Shown here: piece by piece, positions 1 through 10,444 of the stretch | How the letters are laid out: each line of letters opens with the position of its first letter | Position numbering within the stretch: the first letter of the stretch is position 1 | DNA from: Massospora cicadina | Lineage: Eukaryota; Entomophthoromycota; Entomophthoromycetes; Entomophthorales; Entomophthoraceae | DNA: 64,000 bases | Reading direction: 5' to 3' | NCBI GenBank assembly: GCA_022478985.1 | Contig: JAKSZP010018529.1 | Coordinates: 62,001 to 126,000, forward strand | The notes under the pieces: generated by a model | What the model saw: the letters and a program-made list of their open reading frames with translations, nothing else | Told to the model about the DNA's origin: nothing | Databases searched by the model: none | Translations under genes and position numbers: made by a program

Positions 1-113
1 TGCCCAACTGCTCCCTGACATGGGCGCAGAATAATCTCCTCTGTGAGATTATTAAACTAGATTCAGTCTTGAATTGAATAGGTTGCAAAAGTGTTTGCAA
101 CGAGAAAGAAAAG
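1..113 (-). mobile_element. LINE copy L1, 5' end only
   Basis: The reverse complement of these bases matches, with few differences, the first 110 or so bases of LINE copies L2 (from 43297) and L3 (from 62820), including the perfect hairpin GTTGCAAA-CACT-TTTGCAAC. Similarity stops at about position 113, the element's 5' terminus. The rest of the element lies outside the window to the left. No coding sequence is reached. Confidence 0.85.
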
Positions 114-514
114 TTTTATGCTGTCTCATTAATATTATTCTAAGTTAGTTATTTATATAGGACCGCCTCCAACTTTGGACAAATAAAAAAAGGCAATTGT
201 GGACAATTGGCTTTTGGTAGATCAAATTGTAAGTTTAAAGTTTTCAGATAGATAATGATGTTTATGGATACTAATGGCAAGGATCATCCCACCCAATTTG
301 TAGAAGCTGTTAAACCAATTAATTAATGAATTACTTAAGTTTTTATTTGTTTTCATTCCACCTGGACCAACTGAAAATATGTGATTCTAAAATATTTTTG
401 TTATATATACACTTCTTAATTATTGTTATTTGTTGATACTATCACTAATAGGTAAGGTCTAATTGGGATTTAAGGTTCTCCCACACCTCCTGGACTTCTA
501 GACCTTGGTTCAAA
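114..514. other. No gene seen; AT-rich spacer
   Basis: AT-rich DNA without a convincing open frame or recognised repeat. It ends at GTTCCTGGACCTTA (515-528), the left target-site duplication of ORF1-only copy A. Confidence 0.5.
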
Positions 515-528
515 GTTCCTGGACCTTA

Positions 529-859
529 GGCTTTTATTTCTGCTTAATCTCAATTTCAGAGAAATTTTTAACAAAAAGTGTTTTAATTTTCCACTGCCAT
601 CTGGTCACGCCCATTTTCCAAAAAATGTCAGTGGATCCACCGCCTGTTTCTCCAATGTGGGGTAGAGGTGCTCCACCGCCTATCATTTTCTGCCCTACGG
701 GTAAACACAATTTCATGGGGTCAAATAGCCTGCCATCTTCCTCAGGCTGTTTTGTCCCCCCGCAGAACTTAGCGCACCACCTGGCATGCATCCACCCTAG
801 CCCAACCTCTCGCCATCCCTAGCTCCAATATCAAATTTTGTCTATGATCTAACTATGGG
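529..859 (+). mobile_element. ORF1-only retroelement copy A, 5' part
   Basis: The 5' part of a roughly 1.9 kb non-LTR element whose remainder resumes at 8831. It begins with the CTTTTATTTC-type start shared by other copies. The left flank GTTCCTGGACCTTA at 515-528 recurs with one or two changes at 10431-10444, after the 3' end, which fits a target-site duplication of about 14 bp. The copy is interrupted at 859 by Gy1; ATGGG (855-859) is repeated at 8831-8835. Confidence 0.85.
625..822 (+). pseudogene. ORF1-like protein, N-terminal part (copy A)
   Basis: ATG at 625 opens the proline-rich N-terminus typical of this family, with the order PPP..MWG.GAPPP, then F.PTGK, then FVPP..LAHHLA. A stop lies at 820-822, whereas copy C reads on into the RRM-like block. 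The reading resumes after the Gy1 insertion at 8836. The choice of start is supported by the same ATGTCN-TTGGATCC-like context in copies B, C, D and F. Broken; no function expected now. Confidence 0.7.
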
Positions 860-2011
860 TGTCATGCAGACAGCAAGTTAGAATTAGACCGTCCTGCCAG
901 CACAGATGCTGGAGCACCTGAATGGCAAACCAGAATGCCAAAGGCACTGCTGCTGGTACAACAGATATGAGACTAGAAAGGAGTTTCGCCAATAAATGCC
1001 AGTGAGCCAGAATCTCATACAGGCGTATAATAAAATACCAGACGAATATGGCCATTAACCATGAGGGGTGTGTGAGTGTCAGCGGAAAAGGCGGTTTATT
1101 TTTCAACATAAAAAACTTAATTTAGGGAAAGGTTTAAATAAAAATAATGGAAGAAAAATAACCAAAAATTTTCTCAGTGCAATGCAACTGATTTAAGTAG
1201 TGGTCAATTGTTGTGGGACAATCAGGGATCAGGTCCTCAAGCTTATCCTAACTAGCCAATTATTTGGGAATAGGGGCAGATAAGCTCACTGGGAACTGAC
1301 ATCAAGGTATTCAGTGGCAGGATGAGTCACTGTTGGTTTGACCAAAAATGCCCAAACTGAGGCTCAACTGCATTTCCAATGGTTAGTGCAATGGCATCTG
1401 GCCCAGCGAGCAGCTGGAATCCCCCAAGGCCACCACACGTAGGGGTGGTCCCCATTGGTTGGAAATGGGTTTGTGATGCCCAACCCACCCATGACCAGTC
1501 GCTGGGCCATTCATTTGGTCAAAAGCGTTGTGTCAGCTGCAACTCCTGATTTGCCAGAAGGGAGCTTTAAACTATCATTAATGATATCTGATGCTACTAC
1601 CTGCACGTTGGGGATCATCCCCAAAAATTTTTAGAAGGGGTTAATTTTGACAATCACACTGCTGGGCGAATCAAAACTGTCATCAATTCCAGCTGATAAC
1701 TCAATCTTCGTCCCTCTTTGGCTATGCGGATTCCAATTGTTGGGCTTAATTTACATTGATTTGGAGCAATTGACTTTAATTCAGGGATCTTGGCACAGAT
1801 TTCCATAATCTATTTAATAAGTTCGCCCATGGTGAACAAAGGTACTGGGGGAGGGGTCCAGAGAGGGAAGGCCATTACCCAACGCTTGTCTACCACATGG
1901 GTGAGGTTGCCCTGGGTGATGAGAGGCATGGCCACCCTCTTCAGACCATTTTTGCTCAAAAACGGGATGAGCAACTGATCTAAGCACAGGGGACATTCCC
2001 CTGGACTTACA
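860..2011 (-). repeat. Gy1 3' LTR
   Basis: About 1150 bp, aligning along its whole length with 7680-8830 at what looks by eye like more than 90 percent identity. It starts TGTCATGCAG and ends CTTACA. Open frames inside it differ between the two LTRs and are not credible genes. Confidence 0.9.
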
Positions 2012-2139
2012 TAACAATTTCCTTTTTCCAAAGGAAGGGCACCACCACTGGGGAACTGCACAAGGGCCACATTTTTGAGCGCCTTGGGTAGTTTGATCGC
2101 CATTACCGTTGTATATTTTTTAGGGGGAAGGGGGTGTTG

Positions 2140-3460
2140 AGGTGGGATTTGTGAAATTTTTTTACCAGTTTCATGCAGTTAGCGCAATCGTGAGCCTTAA
2201 CCCAACTGTTCTCATAAGCTGGATACCCTTTCCAGGTCAAGAGATACTGAACGGACCAACAGGTCTTAGGGGGATGCTAGGATACTTTCTACTTCAGCTT
2301 CCTACGAATTTTTAATCATAATCGGCTCATGATCCATGAGAACAGTACCTTTAAAAGGTGACAACTGGGAAACATGGAATATGGGGTGCTGTTTCCAAAG
2401 GGATGGCAGTTTTAACCAGAATGCGCAATTGTCCAAGTCTTCCTCCACCAAGTGAGGACCTTAACGCTTACTTGCGAACTTGTGGGAGGGTACTTGAATT
2501 ATCAAACGATGTGTATCAAGCATAACATAAGAGCCCACTGTGATGTCATGACCTGGGAGTCACTTTTGATCTGAAAACCACTTGTAGTCTTCAATAGCTT
2601 TGGTGAGGTGTTCCCGCACTAAGGATTGAGTAGACCTAATATGTTCAGCATGATCCGCAGCAGCTTGGACCTCAGGATGCAAGCAGGGTCCAACTGAAAA
2701 GGAAGGATTATATCTGAGAGTCGCTTCATAAGGGAAAACCCCATGGAATCGTAAGTTCTGTTGTTGTAGGCGAATTGGGCGAGGGGAAGGTCGTTAGCCC
2801 AGGTGTCCTGTGCAGCTGCAGCATAGCAACGCAGGTACTGTTTATTTACTTGGTTAATTCGCTTGGTCTGCCCATTGGACTGGGGATGATACACCATGGA
2901 GCGACAAGAGGAGATTTTTAAAATTGATAAGAGTTCAGTCCAGAACGGTGCTTTTAACTGTGGTCCACAGTCACTGATGATCTCCTGCATGAGATCAAAC
3001 ATTGAAAACATGTGGCGTAAAAAGAGATGGGTGGTTTCCTCCGATGTAATTGCAGAAGCACAGTGAATAAAAAGAGAGAATTTAATGAAATGATCCACCA
3101 CTACCATAACCGCCATAAACCTGTTAGAGCAGGGGAGGTCAACGATAAAATCCACAGACACTAATGTCCATGGACCCTCCACCTATTGTAAGGGGTGTAG
3201 AGGCCCATCTCTGCCAGAACGGTCTGACTAAGCCCAAGCACAAGTAATGCAATCATAAATCCAGGCCTGAACTTCTTTAGTTAAACCTGCCCAAGTGTAG
3301 GTCCACTTGATCAAGTCAATGCACTTCTTATTGCCCAGATGGCCGATTGTGTGGGGTCATGATGCACTCAAAATACCTTGGACCAGAAGCTAGGGGATCC
3401 CAAATTTGTGACCCAAAATAAATAAGGCCCTCCACCAAAGAGTACAGAGAGTGTTTAAGG
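2140..3460 (-). pseudogene. Gy1 integrase with C-terminal chromodomain
   Basis: Read from high to low coordinates. About 3180-3370 is a degraded zinc-binding HHCC domain ending in CITC. 2619-3182 is the integrase core, with the first acid in SVDFIVDLP and the second in SDCGPQ. The third catalytic position reads QTKRIN, so the expected Glu is Lys (codon near 2862). 2330-2560 contains the GPY/F-type HPIFHVSQL segment. About 2160-2310 is a chromodomain with TWKGYPAYENSW. Chromodomains are known to direct chromovirus integrases to modified chromatin. Several stops and shifts interrupt the reading. Confidence 0.85.
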
Positions 3461-3499
3461 TTTTGGTGGGACATTGCTCAAATAACTCCACCCCTTTGG

Positions 3500-4577
3500 G
3501 GCAGGTCATTTGTCTGGCTAAGACCTGAGCAACGAGTGGGGCTTTGGGAGCAAGGGCGGTGAAGGAGATGATGGGGAAACAATTGACAAAATTTGAGCAG
3601 CGAGAATCATGGTAATGAGGTCCGCTTCTTCCAAATCCATGGAACAGTGGGCAGGGTTGCAGCTGAGAAAATTGGGAAGTACTTTAGGTGCACATTTTAT
3701 GAATTCATATTTGATTTTGAAACTGTACAAGTCCCAATAGGTTCAGGCTTACCAATGCGCCAATCTTTGGGGTTTATGGAAATACAATAGAGCTTAGTGA
3801 TCCATGCGAACAGCTAACTCATACTGGGCACCCTGTAACAGGTATCACCAATGAGTCAATGCCCATGCTACAGCTGCCAAATCCTTGTTGTAGATGGCCC
3901 AGGATTTCTCCATAGATGTAAATTTTCAGAAATGTAGGCGACCAGATGTCCCAAGCCCTCGTGCTCTTGGAGCAGCACTTCCCCCACTGCCACCAAGGAG
4001 GCATTGCACGCGAAGATATATGGTTTGGCAGGATCCATGTGTTTCAGGATGGGAGGGGATAAAAACACCTCTTTAATTGACTCAAACGCCTGCTGGCATT
4101 TGGGTGTCCAACAGAATGGTAAGTTCATGCCAGTGAGGGGGTGGAGTGGGGCCACAAACTGGAAAAGAGCCAGGGAAAATTTTCTAAGAAAATAATGTTC
4201 CTCCAGAAACTCCGTAATTTTTTCTGGGTTGTCAGAGTAGGCCATTCATGGATAGCATCCAACTTATTAGGTGGAATCGCATAGCCACCCTTAAGGACAA
4301 GGTTCCTGAGAAAGGTGACTTCATCTCTATAGAACTTGCATTTGGAAGGCTTGACAAACAAGCCCGCTTGTGAAAGGCAGCCAAAACTGCTTCCAAGCCA
4401 ATAGCATGTTATTTGGGAGTCGGGGAGTGAACCAGAGTGTTGTTGATATATGCGACCATGCAAGTGAACTGGAGATCGCCCAGTACACTGTTAATCATTC
4501 GTTAAAACGTAGAGGGAGCATTCTTCAGCCCAAAGGGCATTATGTGGAATCGAAAAATCCCTTGCTTTGTCTAGATC
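3500..4577 (-). pseudogene. Gy1 RNase H and C-terminal half of RT
   Basis: On the minus strand the RT resumes after copy B with the MPFGLKNAP motif near 4520-4550. The catalytic YxDD box reads YINN (near 4440-4454), so both aspartates are Asn. The thumb and RNase H follow at 3868-4250; IFACNASL shows the first RNase H aspartate changed to Asn near 4003. Each of these three changes is G to A on the coding strand. In-frame stops are present. Length and order match ordinary gypsy pol. Confidence 0.8.
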
Positions 4578-4593
4578 GCTGTTAACCATTCTT

Positions 4594-6494
4594 ATTTATC
4601 CAAAATAAGCCGACCAGGGGATGGACATTACCAAAACTAAAACTAAAAACTAACGTAACTAATTGGTTCAAACAAAACTCCCAAATGAGCATATTGAGTG
4701 AAACACTTCAAACAAAACAACCAACTAGGTGGGCAGCGGAAACCGCTTATCCCTCCATGGCAGAAGGGGAGGGGGATTGGGGGGCTCATCTTTGGCAGCA
4801 GCTTCTTCCTCCCATAGTAAAGTGCATGTCAAGGCAGACAGTAAGGGCGTTGGGGCATCTGCGGCGTGTGGTTTAATATCGCTAATAATTGGTATTTCAT
4901 GGAAATTGCCAGCTAGGAAAATGGCACTAATATATTTGGTTAAAGCTTTTTCAGCTTTAATGTGGGCATCTTGGAGTTTAACAAACGTGGCAATGTTGGT
5001 TTGGGTAATTTTAGATTTTGGGACCCATGCTTTAGTTGCTTCGTTCTGGATAGCATCGTTAACATTTTTGTATAACTGTTTTATGGTGATCTTACTCTTT
5101 TTGAGTAAGACTTTTGGGGATAACAGAGTGTGAAATTCCTCCTGTGAGCATCGCTACTGATTTGGTGACAGCTTTACGAAGGGGGCGACAATCTGGTGTT
5201 GCAGCTGCTTTGACTGAAAGCTGGTGATCACTGCATATAGTTGAGGGGGGTATTTGGCGTCCCATTCTGCATTAAAGAACCGCTTGATTTACAGAGATGG
5301 TTCTTCAATGAGCTTACCTGATTTATCAATTTCAGCCAATAACCTCCATAGGTTTTGGTTGAATTGAATTGGGGAATTGGCATACAGTTGAGGTTTGGTT
5401 GATTCATTTTGAGGAAGCATGGAATCAAATTTGGATTCAATCTGATGCTTGATTGGAGGAATAATTTGTGGCATTGGGGCGAGGAGGAGGCTGATTGGTG
5501 GCTGCAGGTGCAGCTTCCAGTTTTGGGGGAGGGGTAGGTAGGATTGTGCCCCATACCAAAGCTTGTATGGGGTGGGCAGCAGATTGGAGATCAGCGGATG
5601 AGTAATCCGATCTGTCACAAGTGGATAAGGAGGGGCACTTGTGTTTTGAGTGGTCCAACTCAAAACATGATGGACAGATCGTCCGCCCGCCCTCAACACA
5701 GGCCCAAAACAGATGGTTGGGTGCTGAAGGAATAATGGTACAAGGAAGAATCAAAACAGCAATTTTACTAAATTCAGGGCTGATCGTGGCATATGCCCAA
5801 GGCCCAGCGAGTCATGTGGCCCCATTTTGGGGCCACAAATTGTAATATGGGTTGGAGCCATAGGCTGCTAAACCGTCCGTCAGCTCCTGGTGGAGAACTT
5901 CAGGGGAGGTGGGTGGGCAAACCACAAACTGGACCACTAAAGTGGTGTCCACTGGGAGCCAGGTCCGAGTTGTGGGAAGAGGGTGCCCTGGAATACCAGG
6001 GGCACAGTTGCTGCAGTGGCAGCGTCAGCTTTGCAGGTGAAGCTGAGGGTAAATACCCCTTATAGTGGCAGAAATCTATAAATCCAGCGGGTGTCATCAC
6101 CACCTGTGCCATTTCAATAATGGCTTGGTCATGGTATGTGAATAGTTTCCCATATTTAACCCTTAGGCCATAGTGCATGTTGCTCTGGGGGAGCACCAGG
6201 GGGCAGCAAGGTACCACTTGGTTATGAGCAAGGTGGGCGTCGAGATCCTAGGGAGGAACAAATTTTCCCATGGGTTTGGAATGACTGGGTTAACCAGTCT
6301 GAGAGCGTTTTCCTGATGGATGGAAAATGGCGGGGGGAGTTTTGCCGCTGCCCCACACTGGAGCAGCCAGCAGAGAATCCAAGGACATTGGAGTGAAACT
6401 ACAATGGGTTATTAAGATTTCCTTTTAATAATTTGCGTAATTTTTTTCAGAAAGTTATGCCGAGAGGAAAGAGAGTTTTAGGCTTATCAAAGTT
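4594..6494 (-). mobile_element. ORF1-only retroelement copy B, complete, inside Gy1
   Basis: About 1.9 kb on the minus strand, flanked by the exact 16 bp repeat GCTGTTAACCATTCTT (4578-4593 and 6495-6510). Weaker similarity extends further left, so the duplication may have been longer. The 5' end (right side) carries CTCTCTTTCCTCTCGGC, close to the start of copy D. The 3' end (left side) carries the conserved CCCCTGGTCGGC block followed by an A-rich tail. The insertion interrupts the Gy1 RT and so is younger than Gy1. Confidence 0.9.
4725..6388 (-). pseudogene. ORF1-like protein of copy B
   Basis: The likely start is the ATG at 6388 (minus) in the context shared by the family. The RRM-like block around 5900-6217 contains YGKLFTYHDQAIIE and IDFCHYKGY. 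The zinc knuckle CPSCFELDHSKHKC (CX2CX4HX4C) is intact near 5640-5690. Further on are the family motif QNLWRLLAEIDKSG (near 5320-5360) and a proline-rich end before a stop near 4725. Several frameshifts break it. The knuckle matches copies D and G best, which suggests a subfamily. Confidence 0.75.
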
Positions 6495-7370
6495 GCTGTT
6501 AACCATTCTTGCCATTCCATTACCCAAAATCTGGTTGAAGTCATTGAAAAGATCCAGCATAGAGAACACACGTGATTTGGTGATTGCTTAGCTGGTTATT
6601 TGCTTTAGAGGCAGGGAGTAGGGATCGTGAACTGTAACTTTGTTTAAATGTCTGTAATTCACATAGGGACGGAGGGAACCATCGGCTTTTTTAGCGAAGA
6701 TGATGGGAGACACAACTGGAGATGTTTTTTAAACAACCAACCTTTTTTCAACATATCATCCAACCAAGTGTTAAGCGCAACCTCCTCCTCTGCTGTATGA
6801 GGATACAACGGACAGTTGATAATCACCAACTGCACCATCAGACGAAATCATAGGTCAAATTTAGTATGAGGAGGCAGATGATCCGCCTTTTGGAATTGAA
6901 GATACTTTGATAGCACATTAAACTTTCAGGAAAATCAGACGGAAGGCCTGCAGGAGAGATGAGGGAAGTGATGGAGCTATGGCCTTGGGTTTTCTTGAGA
7001 GTATTAAATAAGGGAAATTCTCCCTCCATCTGATCATTGGCAAATGACAACATATTTGACTCAAGATGAATCTTCACATGTTGCCAGCGCCACCATCCAA
7101 CTCCTAGAATAACCAGAAAACCAAGTTCAGCATTGCTGAGAACCGATCACAGAAGCTGAACTGGTGTACCAAGAATGAACTGGTGGACAAACTAGATATG
7201 AGGTCTGGGAGGCTGAAGAAGCTACCATCACCAAAGGACCTATATCCAGGTCAAGTTCCCTTTGTTGGGCTAGTTCAACACTCATAAAATTGCCCGCGGC
7301 TCCAGTATCCACCAAAGCCTCAAAGGAGACATGGCGGGACCCAACACTAATTTTCATGGGGAGTAAGAAT
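6495..7370 (-). pseudogene. Gy1 protease and N-terminal half of RT
   Basis: Minus strand. 7127-7357 is a retropepsin with the active-site motif LVDTGAAGNFMS, intact here. Near 6640-6730 is the RT start with KKADGSLRPYVNYR, followed by FSMLDLFNDFNQ near 6560. Frameshifts separate the pieces. The reading is cut at the 16 bp duplication that flanks copy B and continues at 4577. Confidence 0.8.
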
Positions 7371-7679
7371 TAAGCGAAGTTCTCTTTATTGGTAGTTGTG
7401 GTTGAATCCAGCGATACCAAAGAGATGGTAGTGGAGTCAGAGGAGACCGCTAGGTTCAAGGGGGAGTAAGCTCATCTAAGTCAGATTGTCAGAACCTACT
7501 GACATGGGCACAATAGCCACGACTATGGGATGTGGATTGGACATTTTGAGTGGAACTTGGCTATTATGGACAGGAAAAAGTTTCTTCCCAACCTGGTTCA
7601 GCTGAAAATAAGGGGACCATTGCTACGCCAATATCGACGAGAAAGGCGGAAATGGTTAGGAATAATGGTTGGTCAATTA
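7371..7679. other. Gy1 leader or gag remnant
   Basis: About 310 bp between the protease and the 5' LTR. A complete element of this type would carry a gag gene of 1 kb or more here. I see no knuckle and no continuous frame, so most of gag appears deleted. No primer-binding site like that of Gy2, Gy4 and Gy6 is visible next to 7680. Confidence 0.5.
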
Positions 7680-8830
7680 TGTCAGGTATACAGCAAGTTA
7701 GAATTAGACAGACCTGCCAGCCCAGATGCTGGAGCACCTGAATGGCAAACCAGAATGCTGAAGGCACTGATGCTGTTTTGATGGATATGTATTATAAAGG
7801 AGTTTCGCCAATAACTGCTGGTGAGCCAGAATCTCATACAGGCACATAATAAAATACCAGACAAATATGGCCATTAACCCTGAGGGGTGTGTGATTGTCA
7901 CGGGAAAAGCAGTTTATTTTTCAACATATAAAACTAAACTAGGGAAGGTTTTTAATGGAAAATAATGGAAGAAAAGCAACCAACAATCATCTCAGTGCAA
8001 TGCAACTGATTTAAAGTAGTGGTCAATTGATGTGGGACAAGCAGGGATCAGGTCCTCAAGTTTGACCTAACTGGCGAATTATTTGGGAATGGGGGCAGAT
8101 AAGCTCACTGGGAACTGACATCAAAGTATTCAGTGGCAGGATGAGTCACTGTTGGTTTGACCAAAAATGCCCAAACTGAGGCTCAACTGCATTTCCAATG
8201 GTTAGTGCAATGGCATCTGGCCCAGCGAGCAGCTGGAATCCCCCAAGGCCACCACACGTAGGGGTGGTCCCCATTGGTTGGAAATGGGTTTGGGATGCCC
8301 AACCCACCCATGCCCAGTCACTGGACCATTTTTTTGGTCAAAAGCATTGTGTCAGCTGCAACTCCTGATTTGCCAGAAGGGAGCTTTAAACTATCATCGA
8401 TGATATCTGATGCTACTACCTGCACGTCAGGGATCATCCCTGATGATTTTGAGAGGGGGTTAATTTTGACCATTTTACTGCTGGGCAAATCAAAACTTTC
8501 AGCAATTCCAGCAGATAACTCAATCTTCATCCCTCTTTGGCTATGCGGATTCCAATTGTTGGGCTTAATTTCCATTGATTTTGAAGCAATCAACTTTAAT
8601 TTGAAGATGTTGGCACAGATTTCCATAATCTATTTAATAAGTTCGCCCATGGTGAACAAAGGTACCAGGGGAGGGGTCCAGAGAGGGAAGGCCATATCTA
8701 ATGCTCATCTACCATGTGGGCGAGGTCACCCTGGGTGATGAGGGGCATGGCCACCCTCTTCAGACCCTTTTTGCTCAGAAACGGGAAGAGCGACCAATCT
8801 ATGCACAGGGGACATTCTCCTGGTTTTACA
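7680..8830 (-). repeat. Gy1 5' LTR
   Basis: 1151 bp copy of the LTR, starting TGTCAGGTAT and ending TTTTACA, followed by ATGGG. A plus-strand open frame at 8274-8738 has no recognisable domain and is not conserved in the other LTR. Confidence 0.9.
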
Positions 8831-10430
8831 ATGGGCGTTTGTTACCATATGCTGACAAGGCAATTATTGAAGAAGCTACTGCTTCCTTTGCACTGGATGA
8901 CCTCATTAATTTCTGCCAATAGAAGGGCTATTTCGGTCTTTGCTTCCAGATGGTGGAGCATGTTGCTGCAGCAGCTTCTACTCCTCTGGTATACAAAAAC
9001 ACTCCCATTCCTACCACCAAACCTCCCTTCCTTCAGACACTATATTGGTGTGCTCCTTTGCATCCCTCCTATCTCACCTACAGATCCAGCTATTATAGAT
9101 CAGTTGATGGCGGGGCTTATAGCTTATGGGACACAGCCCAACCTTGTCATTGCCATTCCTTCTGGAGCAGAGCGCATTTCTGCACTACTTGCCACTGCTA
9201 CCATAATCGCACACCATCCTGCCATAGCCCATCAAATCCCCCATGCTCATATTGTGCGGTGCCTGAGCATTTCTTTTGGGCTTGGGTGGAAAATGGTCGC
9301 CAAATTTGTCCCCTCTGTTTTGGACTTGACCTTTCCAAAAAAGTCCTGCCCCCAAGCCAAGATCTCTAGTGTGGGCTCTGAGCCATATTCAGCAGATTCC
9401 AAATGGGGCATTTTGTTGCCCCCTCCCGCTTAACGTTCTCAATCAATGGGCCAGAGTGGGAAATTGGCCTCTACCAAACCCACCCACATTATCCCACCCA
9501 ATTTTTACCCACGCCAATCAGAATCAGTCCTGGACCACCATTTGCATCCAAGCAGCCCATTTGACTCCTACCCACCTGAAATTTCCATCCACTATTCTTG
9601 TGAACCAAAATCCATGGGACTTACTGACCAAGATTGATGAATCAGGTAACATTGCCACCAATGAGGAGTCCAGTGAACCTCTCATCCCACTTGATAGTGT
9701 TTAGGTCAAATTTTACGATTCTGCTTTCAACAAATACCCATCCCCTAAGCGATTCAATCCTAAACCCAGTGCCAACCCAAACCAAAGTGACCACCAGCTC
9801 GCCTTGGCAGTGGTGACCTCACCCTCATTACTCAATCCTATGCAAAGCGGTGGCCTAATCCATTTCTCAATACTACCAAGAGCTGAGCATAATCGCTTTC
9901 CTCCCTGATTTCCCCAACGTAGCGCAGGAGGAAATCACCAAATTGGCCACTGAAGCCACTAATTCGGTCATGCATGTGGCACAACTAGCATATCTTGACC
10001 CATCTGCAAAATAACCCAACAAAGCATCACTAACTTTTCCTAATTCTTAAAGCTCACATTAGAGCTGAACACCACTTAGTGGAATTTGCTGAAGCTGTCT
10101 ACCAAGCTGATCTTGAGGAAGGTAACTAAATTTTCGTCCACATCCAACACCACCAAGCTGATGCCCCCACACCCAGGCTCTCCGCTTTTGTCCAGTTCTA
10201 CAACTTTAATGATGTTGCCAAGCAGTTATGTCTGTAGAAGAGTTGCCTGACCCCCCCACCCTCTGCCATTTTGGGTTAGTGATATTCCGCTTATTGCATG
10301 GTTAGAGATTTCGTTTTGGTTTTTTTGGTTTTTGGCTTTTGATCTGATTGTTCTTTAATTCAGTCCTTTTTCTCATTAAGTATTGATAATGTTCATCCCC
10401 TTTGTCAGCGTAGTCAAATAAAATTAAATT
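8831..10430 (+). mobile_element. ORF1-only retroelement copy A, 3' part
   Basis: Continues copy A after Gy1. The joined length of 529-859 and 8831-10430 is about 1.93 kb, the family size. The 3' end has the conserved TGTTCATCCCC..TGTCAGCG block, then AAATAAAATTAAATT, then GTTTCTGGACCTTT (10431-10444), the right target duplication. Confidence 0.85.
8836..10236 (+). pseudogene. ORF1-like protein, main part (copy A)
   Basis: Pieces in shifting frames show the RRM-like block (near 8838-9180), a damaged knuckle CPLCFGLDLSKK in which the His is lost (near 9310-9350), the family motif QNPWDLLTKIDESGN (near 9606-9650), an SDHQLALAVV segment (near 9787-9816) and an ADAPTPRLSA-like segment (near 10160-10190). 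At least one in-frame TAG (near 8920) and several shifts are present. Confidence 0.7.
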
Positions 10431-10444
10431 GTTTCTGGACCTTT

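Larger units (their letters stand above)
860..8830 (-). mobile_element. Gy1: Ty3/gypsy chromovirus, nearly complete but dead
   Basis: LTR retrotransposon read on the minus strand, bounded by two LTRs of about 1.15 kb (860-2011 and 7680-8830) that start TGTCA and end TTACA or TTTACA. The 5 bp ATGGG at 855-859 and 8831-8835 is the target duplication, and the ORF1-like reading of copy A continues across the two flanks. Internal order on the minus strand is protease, RT, RNase H, integrase, chromodomain. Copy B is inserted in the RT. The gag region is almost absent: fewer than 350 bp lie between the protease and the 5' LTR. Confidence 0.9.

Noticed and set aside
8274..8738. 154-codon plus-strand open frame
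   Set aside because: Lies wholly in the Gy1 5' LTR, has no domain, and is broken at the matching place in the other LTR.
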